A stretch of DNA of 64,000 bases from Brevibacillus fluminis. GTDB lineage: Bacteria > Bacillota > Bacilli > Brevibacillales > Brevibacillaceae. The translations under genes were made by a program, and so were the position numbers. This document shows, piece by piece, positions 1 to 7,888 of the stretch (position 1 is the stretch's first letter; every line of letters begins with the position of its first letter). The notes under the pieces are model-generated. The model was not told where the DNA came from and did not search any database. It was given only the letters and a program-made list of their open reading frames with translations. The DNA is taken from assembly GCF_003710825.1 (NCBI RefSeq), contig NZ_RHHQ01000008.1:310001-374000 (forward strand), in the 5' to 3' direction.

Positions 1-1045
1 GGTGTCCGATGGCAATTGCACCGCCATTCACATTGCCGATTTCCGGATCAAATCCTAATTCTTTTTGGCAAGCCAAGTATTGCGCTGAAAAAGCCTCATT
101 GATTTCGATCAAATCCAAATCCGCAAGCTTCAAATGAGCAGACTGCAAGGCGTTTTGAATCGCAGGGACAGGGCCGATTCCCATGAATTGGGGTTCGACG
201 CCGACCACATTCCACGAGACGAGCCGCGCAATCGGCTTCAAGCCTCTTTTCGCTGCGTATTCACCCGAGGTGACGATAACGGCTGCCGCTCCATCCACCA
301 TGCCGCTTGCGCTTCCCGGTGTAACGACGCCGTTTTCGATAAAACGCGCTTTTAATTTCCCGAGCTGTTCGAGGCTGGTGCTGCGCGGATGTTCATCGTG
401 ATGGACCTGTTTGTTGCCTTTTCGTCCGGCGACCGTGACGGGTACAATTTCTTCAGACAAGTAGCCCTTTTCCATTGCCGCAAGCGCCCGTTGATGACTG
501 TGCAAAGCGTGCTGATCGATTTCCTCACGGGTAAGCCCGTACTTCGCTGCCACGTTTTCCGCAGTGACTCCCATCGTGCAGCCGCCGAATGTGTCATAAA
601 GTCCGTCCCACACCCAATCCTCGACGACGGGTGCCCCTAGCGGACTTCCCCACCGCATTCCGCGGATCACGTGCGGTACCTGGCTCATGCTCTCCGTTCC
701 TCCTGCCAGCGCAACATTCGCATCACCGGTCAAAATCATACGCGCGGCAGTCAGGATGGTTTCCAGCCCGGTGCCACACAAGCGATTGATGGTCACGGCA
801 GGAACATGCACCGGGAGTCCCGCCTTTAAGCCAACATGACGGGCTAAATAATGGGCATCCCGGCTGGATTGCTGGACATTGCCAAATACAACCTGATCAA
901 TCTCTGCAGGATCGACCTGCGCTTTTCGAATGGCTTCCTTTGCAGCGATGACGCCCAAATCGGTCGCCGTAATCTCGCGAAAGGAGCCGCTTATTTCAGC
1001 AAAAGGCGTTCGCGCCCCATCGATCAAGACAATTTCCTTATTCAT
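1..1045 (-). CDS. Acetyl-CoA acyltransferase (thiolase), 3' end outside window
   Basis: Thiolase that cleaves 3-ketoacyl-CoA or condenses acetyl-CoA. About 348 codons are present and the reading frame is still open at base 1, so the C-terminus lies outside. I translated it directly from the minus strand: it begins MNKEIVLIDGARTPF, has the acyl-accepting cysteine at about residue 90 in NRLCGTGLET, the ACAT-type GGTESMSQ segment, NEAFSAQ near residue 320, and ends in GGAIAIGH, the family's catalytic histidine motif. The ATG at 1043-1045 is preceded by AAGGTAGGG. It lies 8 bp after the hydratase stop, so it is the last visible gene of the dehydrogenase-hydratase-thiolase operon. Family assignment is firm; chain-length preference cannot be read. 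Confidence 0.95.
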   Translation of the reverse strand, partial: MNKEIVLIDGARTPFAEISGSFREITATDLGVIAAKEAIRKAQVDPAEIDQVVFGNVQQSSRDAHYLARHVGLKAGLPVHVPAVTINRLCGTGLETILTAARMILTGDANVALAGGTESMSQVPHVIRGMRWGSPLGAPVVEDWVWDGLYDTFGGCTMGVTAENVAAKYGLTREEIDQHALHSHQRALAAMEKGYLSEEIVPVTVAGRKGNKQVHHDEHPRSTSLEQLGKLKARFIENGVVTPGSASGMVDGAAAVIVTSGEYAAKRGLKPIARLVSWNVVGVEPQFMGIGPVPAIQNALQSAHLKLADLDLIEINEAFSAQYLACQKELGFDPEIGNVNGGAIAIGH

Positions 1046-1053
1046 CGAACGCC

Positions 1054-1833
1054 CTACCTTCCCACAAACTGCGGCTTTCTCTTTTCGGCGAACGCCGTCA
1101 TTCCTTCGTTGCGGTCTTCACTGACGAAAGCATTGCCAAAGCAAGCGGTCTCCAGGTCAAGAGCGGTATTCAATTCAGTGCCTGCTCCGCGATTGACGGC
1201 AACCTTCAGCATTTTCATTGCGACGGACGGCTTTTCGGCAAGCTTCAATGCCCACTCATTGGCACGGTTCATCAGCTCTTCTACAGGAACTACTTGATTG
1301 ACGATGCCATACGCATATGCCTGTGCCGCCGGGATTATCTCGCCAAAATACATCAATTCCTTCGCGCGCGCTTGCCCGATCAGTCTTTGCAGGCGCTGCG
1401 TTCCCCCTCCCCCAGGGATGATGCCGAGATTGATTTCCGGCAGTCCGAATTTGGCTTTTTCCGAACAAATGCGCAGGTCGCAGGCTAGCGCCAACTCGCA
1501 GCCTCCCCCCAAAGCCAAGCCATGAATCGCTGCAATGACGGGCTTCGATAAGCTTTCAATGCGCTCGGTCGCTCTGCGTGAAGCGACACCCATGCGCGCT
1601 ACTTCCTCTGCATCCAGCTTCATCATCTCGGTAATATCCGCGCCCGCTCCGAACGCCTTCTCCCCTTTTCCCGTGATGATGACGGCTTTCACTTGATCAT
1701 CCTCTTCGATCTTCTCGAGCAATTGAAAGAATTCCATATATAGCTGCTTATTGAATGGATTCATTGGTGGACGGTTCAACGTGATCGTCGCCACTTTATT
1801 CTCAACGAAATACTCCAAGGTTTGCCACTGCAT
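1054..1833 (-). CDS. Enoyl-CoA hydratase/isomerase (crotonase family)
   Basis: Hydrates trans-2-enoyl-CoA to 3-hydroxyacyl-CoA. The 259-residue product is normal for a crotonase. It shows NRPPMNPFN near the N-terminus, the oxyanion-hole segment AFGAGADITEM, GGGCELALACD, and PEINLGIIPGGGGTQRL, which carries the active-site glutamate region. A longer open frame exists to 1896, but I place the start at 1833 because AGGAG sits 9 bases before that ATG and the extra residues would not match the family. It is 34 bp after the dehydrogenase and 8 bp before the thiolase. Substrate is unknown; pairing with the neighbours points to fatty or aromatic acyl-CoA degradation. Confidence 0.93.
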   Translation of the reverse strand: MQWQTLEYFVENKVATITLNRPPMNPFNKQLYMEFFQLLEKIEEDDQVKAVIITGKGEKAFGAGADITEMMKLDAEEVARMGVASRRATERIESLSKPVIAAIHGLALGGGCELALACDLRICSEKAKFGLPEINLGIIPGGGGTQRLQRLIGQARAKELMYFGEIIPAAQAYAYGIVNQVVPVEELMNRANEWALKLAEKPSVAMKMLKVAVNRGAGTELNTALDLETACFGNAFVSEDRNEGMTAFAEKRKPQFVGR

Positions 1834-1867
1834 GCAGATCATCTCCTGTATTTTTAATGTTCCGACA

Positions 1868-2725
1868 TTATGAGTTGTAATCGTACCAACCAGCACCCGT
1901 TTTCTTGCCTAAACGTCCTGCGCGAATCAAGCGTTTCAAGCTGAGCGGAGCAGCGAATCGGTCGTCTTTGAACTCTTCATAAAAGTAATCCATCACATGC
2001 ATGCCGATATCCACACCGGCGAAATCCTGCAGGGTAAACGGACCCATGGGGTAATTCAAACCAAGCGTGACTGCTTTATCCACATCCTCAGGACTTGCAA
2101 CGCCCTCTTCCACCAGCCGGATTGCTTCAATGAACTGCGGGATCATCACTCGATTGACGATAAATCCAGGAGAGTCTTTCTTCACCTCGATCGGTTCCTT
2201 GCCCAAATCTCTGGAGATACTCATCAGCGTTGCGACGGTGTCGTCACTCGTTTTGTACCCTCGCACCACTTCCACCAGTTTCATGATTTGGGGCGGATTA
2301 AAGAAGTGCATGCCAGCTACGCGGTCTTGTCTTTTCGTCGCTTCCGCGATGGCGGTAATCGACATGGAGGACGTGTTGGTTGCGATAATGGCATCTGGCT
2401 GGAGGATATCATCCAAACGACTGAACATCTCCTTTTTCACGTCCAGATCCTCGACGATCGCTTCAATCACAAGTCCGGCTCTTTCCATCTGGCCGAGTTC
2501 CGTGGTTGTTGTCACCCGCGCCAACGTCTCATCCTTTTCGGCCTCCGTCATTTTTCCTTTGCTGATGCTTTTGTTCATCATGCCATTCATTCGATCAATG
2601 GCCTTGTTTAGCAACGTTTCATTCAAGTCCCACAAGATGACCGTAAAACCGCTCAGAGCCGCCAAATGAGCGATGCCTCCACCCATTGTTCCTGCTCCGA
2701 CTATACCGATCACGCGTTTATCCAC
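1868..2725 (-). CDS. 3-hydroxyacyl-CoA (3-hydroxybutyryl-CoA) dehydrogenase
   Basis: NAD-dependent oxidation of 3-hydroxyacyl-CoA to 3-ketoacyl-CoA. It has the Rossmann motif GIVGAGTMGGGIAHLAA at the N-terminus, ATNTSSMSITAIAEAT, the catalytic H-containing GMHFFNPPQIMKLVEVV, and a C-terminal helical domain, with about 285 residues as in single-function enzymes. The start is uncertain. I prefer GTG at 2725, because AGAAAGG ends 9 bases before it, whereas the in-frame ATG at 2734 directly abuts that sequence. A TATAAT-like hexamer at 2762-2767 may give an internal promoter after the PucR gene. The enzyme sits between the regulator and the hydratase and thiolase. Confidence 0.93.
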   Translation of the reverse strand: MDKRVIGIVGAGTMGGGIAHLAALSGFTVILWDLNETLLNKAIDRMNGMMNKSISKGKMTEAEKDETLARVTTTTELGQMERAGLVIEAIVEDLDVKKEMFSRLDDILQPDAIIATNTSSMSITAIAEATKRQDRVAGMHFFNPPQIMKLVEVVRGYKTSDDTVATLMSISRDLGKEPIEVKKDSPGFIVNRVMIPQFIEAIRLVEEGVASPEDVDKAVTLGLNYPMGPFTLQDFAGVDIGMHVMDYFYEEFKDDRFAAPLSLKRLIRAGRLGKKTGAGWYDYNS

Positions 2726-2823
2726 TATGTTCATCCTTTCTGAAGCTGATTTATAGTTGTCATTATAGATAGCTTCAGAAGAGGTGAATATGGTCATCGT
2801 GATGGAAAAAGATCCACTCTTTC

Positions 2824-5052
2824 CTATACCACGGACGATTCTGCCTTTTCATAAAGATCATAGAGCTTATAAGCAAGCATGAGGTTGAATCGCTCTTCGG
2901 CATCATCGATATCGCACTTTAGCAGCTCCGTTATTTTCCCTAACCGGTATTTCAAGGAGCTCCGGTGAATAAACAGGGCTTCCGCGGTCTCTTTTAAATT
3001 TCCATTCATCAGCAAATAGACGCGCAGGGTGTCAAATAAGTCCTTCCCTTTGCCGTTACCGTTTCCGTAGCTCTGCAGCGGCTCCAGAACATTTTTCACA
3101 AACATCTTCGCGGCGAGTGTCTCTTGCAGGTTATATAAGACGGAGTAGGAGCCAAGGCTTTCAAAGCTGAGAAATTTTTTGCTTGGATAATTCGTGGTTA
3201 CGATTTTCAGCGCTTGCAAGGCTTGGCGCAAACACAGATAGTAGTCCTCCAACGTTTTCGTGCTTGTGCCGATTCCAAGTAAAATGTCCATCTCCTGCAT
3301 GTTCGGCGGAATCATTTTTGTCATGCGCGAATAAAGCTTTTCCCAGTAGTCTTTGGTTTCCCGCACTTTTTTTTCAGGGACAATCAACAAGTATTTCCCT
3401 GCTTTTCGGGAGACCATCATGCCTGGATCGAATTGCAGAAGCTCCTCCCGAATGCGCTCCCACAACCATGTTTTCTTCGCCTCGATCGACAGTAAATCTT
3501 CTTCCTCGGAAACTCTCTGTTTGCACTCGATCGAAAAGACCGCAATTTTGTTCGATTGAAAAATATTTACGTTGAACAAATTCGCATATTCGATCAGCTT
3601 CTCTTTCTCCTCGATCTTCTCCGAAAACAACTGGTGGATGAACCCGTCCTTCACTTGTTCTTTCACGTCCAAGACGAGCTTCTGCTTGATGAACTGAATC
3701 GCATATACATCCAGCGCATGGTTGAGCGTGATGCGCACCACCATATCCACTTCATTTTTTCGGATGCTAACCCCGACATAGCCGAGACAATCGCCGCCTC
3801 CCATCACTTTCCATACGGCAAAATCATGCTGTGGCCCATATTTCAACCATTGCTCACGCTTGCTCGCGTTCAAAACAGCCCATTTCTCCTGTTCAACAGC
3901 TGCGAAAATCTGTTCAAACTCTTCCTGGCTCTCTTCCACCCTGAACGATGAAATCGGGCGCAAAAACCGGTCGAATAACACAACCGAACGACCCAGCATC
4001 TTCGAAAGCGATACGGTAATTTCCTGGAAGCCTTCACCGACAAGCGTCCGTTTAACCAGCTCCTGTTGATTTACCATCAGTTTTTCCAAGCGTCGCTTGT
4101 CTTCCATCTCTGCCTTGTACAGACGCGCATTTTCGATTAAGACGGAAATGTGGGATGATAATAGCTGCAGCAGCTCTAAGTCTTCACTGGTAAACGTCCC
4201 GGCTTCTTTTTTGACCACATGGAGCACGCCGATCGTTTTGAGGTTGACCGTAAACGGGATCGTGATTTCGCTACCACCTTCCCGGTCCACGTACGGAAAA
4301 TGATGAAACAAGCTGTAATCCTCTTCGAGCTTCAATTTGGCCGTAACCGCCATCGGGCCAAACGCGGGTGGCTGATAAACGAAACTGTTATGATGGTCGT
4401 CGTACAAGTACACATACACCGACTCGGCACCGGTCGCTTTGCCTGCCCTTTCCGTGATGTTGGCCACCAGCTGTTCGATCGAAGAACCGAGATAGACATT
4501 GTCCTTCAGCCATTCCATTCCCTTGATCTTCTTCTTCTCATGCTCCTTTTGCTGCGCGATCCCGATAGCGGCTGCGATGTCCTCGCCGAATTCTTCAAAC
4601 AGCTTGTCCGCATTCAAAATCAGCGGAACTTCCTCCTCATAGCCGATCACGCAGACGCCCATGCTATTGGAGCCGCTTTCTTTAATCGGAACGGTAAACC
4701 AGGTAGCAAAGCCTTCATCCTGCAAATGGGTTAGGAATTCGCATGTAAGCTCTTCGTCGATGGGATCGTGGCAGCATTTCGGCTCCGTCAAAAACAGCTC
4801 TGAACAGTGCGTCCGCTCCATCGGAAACCTTTGCTCAAACTTCTGTCCATCCCCTTTGCTCGCTTTACAAATCAACACATCCTTCATTTTCAGGATGATG
4901 GAAACATAGTGGCAGCCAAATTGCTTCCAAAACGACTCAATCAAGTAATGCAGCGTCTCATCTACGGTATCAAACTTGACCAGCTGCCTTGCTGTCTTTC
5001 GCAAGTGCAGATCGATATTGCCGATTCTCTTATTTTTTTCGCTAACGAGCAT
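2824..5052 (-). CDS. GAF-domain PucR/CdaR-type transcriptional regulator
   Basis: Cytoplasmic regulator of 742 residues. The N-terminal half contains two GAF-like sensor stretches (roughly residues 20-170 and 190-320), then a PucR-type central region. The C-terminal about 60 residues are a PucR helix-turn-helix (LFDTLRVYLLMNGNLKETAE, then RSSLKYRLGKI). No transmembrane segment is seen. The start at 5052 is chosen because AAAGGAG lies 11 bases upstream; a longer frame to 5088 lacks this support. It heads the beta-oxidation genes, which suggests it controls them and itself. A -24/-12 promoter lies about 30-45 bp upstream. The ligand is unknown; PucR proteins usually sense catabolic substrates. 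Confidence 0.88.
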   Translation of the reverse strand: MLVSEKNKRIGNIDLHLRKTARQLVKFDTVDETLHYLIESFWKQFGCHYVSIILKMKDVLICKASKGDGQKFEQRFPMERTHCSELFLTEPKCCHDPIDEELTCEFLTHLQDEGFATWFTVPIKESGSNSMGVCVIGYEEEVPLILNADKLFEEFGEDIAAAIGIAQQKEHEKKKIKGMEWLKDNVYLGSSIEQLVANITERAGKATGAESVYVYLYDDHHNSFVYQPPAFGPMAVTAKLKLEEDYSLFHHFPYVDREGGSEITIPFTVNLKTIGVLHVVKKEAGTFTSEDLELLQLLSSHISVLIENARLYKAEMEDKRRLEKLMVNQQELVKRTLVGEGFQEITVSLSKMLGRSVVLFDRFLRPISSFRVEESQEEFEQIFAAVEQEKWAVLNASKREQWLKYGPQHDFAVWKVMGGGDCLGYVGVSIRKNEVDMVVRITLNHALDVYAIQFIKQKLVLDVKEQVKDGFIHQLFSEKIEEKEKLIEYANLFNVNIFQSNKIAVFSIECKQRVSEEEDLLSIEAKKTWLWERIREELLQFDPGMMVSRKAGKYLLIVPEKKVRETKDYWEKLYSRMTKMIPPNMQEMDILLGIGTSTKTLEDYYLCLRQALQALKIVTTNYPSKKFLSFESLGSYSVLYNLQETLAAKMFVKNVLEPLQSYGNGNGKGKDLFDTLRVYLLMNGNLKETAEALFIHRSSLKYRLGKITELLKCDIDDAEERFNLMLAYKLYDLYEKAESSVV

Positions 5053-5083
5053 GCATACATCAACTCCTTTCACCAATAAAACA

Positions 5084-5099
5084 AGCAAAAATTATGCCA
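5084..5099 (-). promoter_or_regulatory. Sigma-54 (-24/-12) promoter of the PucR/beta-oxidation operon
   Basis: The minus strand reads TGGCAT-N5-TTGCT with GG and GC exactly 12 bases apart, as sigma-54 needs. The predicted transcript starts near 5073, about 20 bases before the PucR start codon. It differs from the common TGGCAC by one base, as do the other four such sites in this window. Confidence 0.72.
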
Positions 5100-5116
5100 T
5101 TTTCACAATATAGAAG

Positions 5117-5146
5117 AAAAAAACCGGCAGCGAATCGCCACCGGCA
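5117..5146 (-). terminator. Terminator after the 5163 gene
   Basis: On the minus strand a GC-rich hairpin (GCCGG ... CCGGT arms, about 13-base centre that can pair further) is followed by seven T. It ends the monooxygenase/5163 unit before the PucR promoter. Confidence 0.7.
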
Positions 5147-5162
5147 TCATAATGAAATGTGA

Positions 5163-5807
5163 TTACGCAATCATGAACTGATTGTGATAAAACCCTAATG
5201 GCCAATGCCCCGCTGCAAATGCTTCGAGGAGCGGCAGGTAAGGATTGGTTTCCCATCCAGGTAAGTCAGAGAGGGTCTCCCAGGCACAGGCTACCCCAAA
5301 CAAATACATCGTCGCACCCACAGCGACTTGTACCACCCGCATTCCGTCCGTTTCAAATGCATGAAAGGCACCTTTAAAGGAATGGTGAAACAAAAACTCC
5401 GGCACGTAATCAATCACATGGTTCAACGCGTCCAGCCTGCCCGCTCCTTCCGCTTTTTCTTTGATCTTACGAGGGACCGATTCTATTTTCATCCAAAGCG
5501 GGCTTTGCTCCAATCTCATGTCATCTAGGAAGGAGGACACCTGCTCCCGTCCCAACCACTGTACCGGATCCCCTTCGATTCCCAGCAACCGCGAGCATTC
5601 GAGAACTGCTCGCTCGGTCGATTCCTGGTCAATCGCTTTTCCCACAGCCGAAAACCATTCGATTTCGGCAAGACGGTTCAGCAAGCTTACAACTTTTTCT
5701 CCATTTACACCAAATGCCTCGGCTTGTGAAGCATCTAAGATCGTAACCATGCGCTCAACTCCTGGTTCCAAAATGAAAGGAAGGTCAAAAGCTCCTATGC
5801 GTTGCAC
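5163..5807 (-). CDS. Unknown protein, in frame with the upstream monooxygenase
   Basis: I do not recognise a family. The frame gives 214 residues from a GTG at 5807, mixed helical in look, with no signal peptide or membrane segment and a His-rich DYVPEFLFHHSF stretch in the middle. It lies in the same reading frame as the FAD monooxygenase, separated from it by one TAG (5826-5828) and six sense codons. There is no good ribosome binding site before the GTG: AGGGA is about 15 bases away. It could therefore be a translationally coupled second gene, a downstream domain reached by stop-codon readthrough, or the tail of a larger protein split by mutation. A terminator follows. Confidence 0.6.
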   Translation of the reverse strand: MQRIGAFDLPFILEPGVERMVTILDASQAEAFGVNGEKVVSLLNRLAEIEWFSAVGKAIDQESTERAVLECSRLLGIEGDPVQWLGREQVSSFLDDMRLEQSPLWMKIESVPRKIKEKAEGAGRLDALNHVIDYVPEFLFHHSFKGAFHAFETDGMRVVQVAVGATMYLFGVACAWETLSDLPGWETNPYLPLLEAFAAGHWPLGFYHNQFMIA

Positions 5808-5825
5808 GATGCGCGTGTCTTTTCC

Positions 5826-7079
5826 CTAGTATTTCGTGCCTAGCTCGGGCGGGCCGGACTTCGGTCCATAGGGCCCTTCATCGAGCCATCTTCCCAGGCG
5901 CGGTATGAATGGAGAAAGAGAAGCTGCCACTTCCCGTTTCATATTCATGTAAGGAGAGCTACCTTGAATATGTTCAAGCGCTGTGTTGGATGCACCCCGG
6001 TTATACAAGCCAGCCGTTCTCCGTTCTTCTGCGCCTTTTGCAATGAAATCATTGGCTTCATCCGCATTTTTTGCTTCGCTGGCTGCTTTGATCGCTTTGG
6101 CGGCAACGATGGCATCCGGCACACCCGAATTCATTCCCCGCGCGCCAAACGGGGCGAAAAGATGTGCTGCTTCCCCTGCCAGCAATACGCGTTTATGGAC
6201 ATCCGTAAAGGACTTGGCGACGACTTGATAAAACTGGTACGTTGAAACCCATGTAACACGATCCGCGTATTTTGCATCCATCACCTTAGGCAGCCACTTT
6301 TTGACGCCGTCGATGCCGCCAAAGGCTTCCGGATCATCCCCTTCAAGCAGCTGCAAATCCACTCGCCAATGACCGGCAAACGGGACAAACATGACATTTC
6401 TTCCGCCCATGGCCGGATGCTGGTAGTGAAAAATGCGTTCGATCGGCATCGGATTTTCCTCGTCTTCTTTGACATCCACCACAAGGAAAAAGTCATTAGT
6501 ACGCGGACCTTCCATCTCGATCCCAACAGTCTTGCGAACGACCGACCGGGCGCCATCCGCAGCGATGACGTAATCCGCCGTCCATACGGATCCGTCTTCC
6601 ACGGTTAAGATTGCCCCGGATGGGCTCGTCTTCACCTCTTTGATCGGTGTATTCCAGACAAACTCTACTCCTGCCTCAAGACAAGCCCGATACAAAAGCC
6701 GCTCAATGACATCCTGGGGCAAGCTTGAAAACGGCGGGATTTCATCTGACTTCGGCGTGTCGTACTTCTTCACGTATACTTCATTGCCGCGAAACAGCGT
6801 CCGTTTGATCGGCCAGACCAATCCGTGTTTTGCAAAATCAAACCCCAAGCCGGGGGAGATTTCCTCCAAATGCTTTAATGTCGCTTTGTGTATATAGATG
6901 GCGCGACTTCCTGGACGCGGGCGCCCTTCTCGCTCTGCTTCCAAAACGGTAGCTGGTAACCCCAAGCTGCGAAGCGCCAATGCTGCTGTAAGTCCCACCG
7001 GTCCAGCACCTACGACCAGTACTTGTCGATTGAACGGATTGCCGTCTTGCGTATTCATCCTGATCTCCCCCTGACTCAT
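5826..7079 (-). CDS. FAD-dependent aromatic-ring-type monooxygenase
   Basis: Flavin hydroxylase of the PHBH/UbiH group, 410-417 residues. It has the FAD-binding VLVVGAGPVGLTAALALRSLG, an ERLLYRAC helix, the YVIAADGARSVVRK (DG) motif, and the GD-type motif as VLLAGEAAHLFAPFGARGMNSG near residue 310. This is short compared with phenol hydroxylases, which carry an extra C-terminal domain of about 200 residues. Two starts are plausible: ATG at 7079 with AAGGAG 10 bases away, and ATG at 7058 with GGGGGAG 6 bases away. The stop TAG is followed in frame by the 5163 protein. NAD(P)H-dependent hydroxylation is known for the family; the substrate is not visible. Confidence 0.88.
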   Translation of the reverse strand: MSQGEIRMNTQDGNPFNRQVLVVGAGPVGLTAALALRSLGLPATVLEAEREGRPRPGSRAIYIHKATLKHLEEISPGLGFDFAKHGLVWPIKRTLFRGNEVYVKKYDTPKSDEIPPFSSLPQDVIERLLYRACLEAGVEFVWNTPIKEVKTSPSGAILTVEDGSVWTADYVIAADGARSVVRKTVGIEMEGPRTNDFFLVVDVKEDEENPMPIERIFHYQHPAMGGRNVMFVPFAGHWRVDLQLLEGDDPEAFGGIDGVKKWLPKVMDAKYADRVTWVSTYQFYQVVAKSFTDVHKRVLLAGEAAHLFAPFGARGMNSGVPDAIVAAKAIKAASEAKNADEANDFIAKGAEERRTAGLYNRGASNTALEHIQGSSPYMNMKREVAASLSPFIPRLGRWLDEGPYGPKSGPPELGTKY

Positions 7080-7157
7080 TCCATCGATTCTCCTTGCAAG
7101 CCTCTAGTCGGAATTATAGCAATGAAGACAAAGGCAATCATACGTACACGGTTAACG

Positions 7158-7199
7158 AAAAACCCCTTCATCTTCCCCCGTCATGTAGGAGATGAAGGG
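7158..7199 (-). terminator. Terminator of the pgmB operon
   Basis: Arms CCCTTCATCT (7164-7173) and AGATGAAGGG (7190-7199) pair perfectly over 10 bases. On the minus strand the hairpin is followed by TTTTT. It lies just after the pgmB stop. Confidence 0.85.
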
Positions 7200-7207
7200 C
7201 AGCTTTA

Positions 7208-7861
7208 TCAAAAAAACTTCTCCATCTCAGCATGGTCCACTCTGTTCACCACGATGTCCGCTTCCCGCAAATGCTCCTCTTGGCCAATCCCTACCACGTA
7301 CATCCCCGCTGCTTTAGCTGCTTGCACACCCGCCTTTGCATCCTCAAAAACGACGCAATCCTGCTGTTCGACTCCAAGGGCCCTTGCCCCCTCTAGAAAG
7401 ACTTCGGGATCGGGCTTGGCCTTTTCCACTCTGTTGCCGTCGATAACCACATCGAACAAATCTTCCACTTGCATGCGCTGCAGGATCAGCGGAGCGTTTT
7501 TACTGGCTGAACACAGCGCGATTTTTACGCCCCTTCTCCTGAGCTTGACGATGTAGTCACGAACGCCGGGCAGCAGCTCCCCTGCATCCATTTGTTCGAT
7601 GTATGTCACATACGTTTTGTTTTTTTTCTCTGCGAGCGCGATTTTGGTCGCTTCATCGCACTGTAAACATCCGATTTCCAGTAAAATGGCCAGCGATTCC
7701 ATTCGGCTGACGCCTTTTAATCGCTCATTATCTTTTTCCGAGAACTCAATGCCCAGTTCATCAGCGACCGTTTTCCATGCCAGATAATGATAGTTGGCAG
7801 TGTCGACGATGACACCATCCAGATCGAATAGCGCTGCCGTGAATTTCCTTCCGTTCTCCAT
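7208..7861 (-). CDS. pgmB: Beta-phosphoglucomutase (HAD superfamily)
   Basis: Interconverts beta-glucose-1-phosphate and glucose-6-phosphate. The 217-residue protein has the HAD motif FDLDGVIVDT with Asp13 (nucleophile) and Asp15 (acid/base), a cap domain with KGVSRMESL, ALCSASKNAP (motif II), KPDPEVFL (motif III) and VVFEDAKAGVQAA (motif IV). KGVSR and the ASKNA segment are typical of beta-phosphoglucomutase rather than general phosphatases. GGGGG lies 10 bases before the ATG. It is the last gene of an operon with a GH3 enzyme, a sugar symporter and a secreted phosphatase. This suggests that a phosphorolysis or hydrolysis product enters glycolysis here; pgi is in the next operon. Confidence 0.93.
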   Translation of the reverse strand: MENGRKFTAALFDLDGVIVDTANYHYLAWKTVADELGIEFSEKDNERLKGVSRMESLAILLEIGCLQCDEATKIALAEKKNKTYVTYIEQMDAGELLPGVRDYIVKLRRRGVKIALCSASKNAPLILQRMQVEDLFDVVIDGNRVEKAKPDPEVFLEGARALGVEQQDCVVFEDAKAGVQAAKAAGMYVVGIGQEEHLREADIVVNRVDHAEMEKFF

Positions 7862-7888
7862 GTCGTGTTTTCCCCCGCTTGTCTGGAA

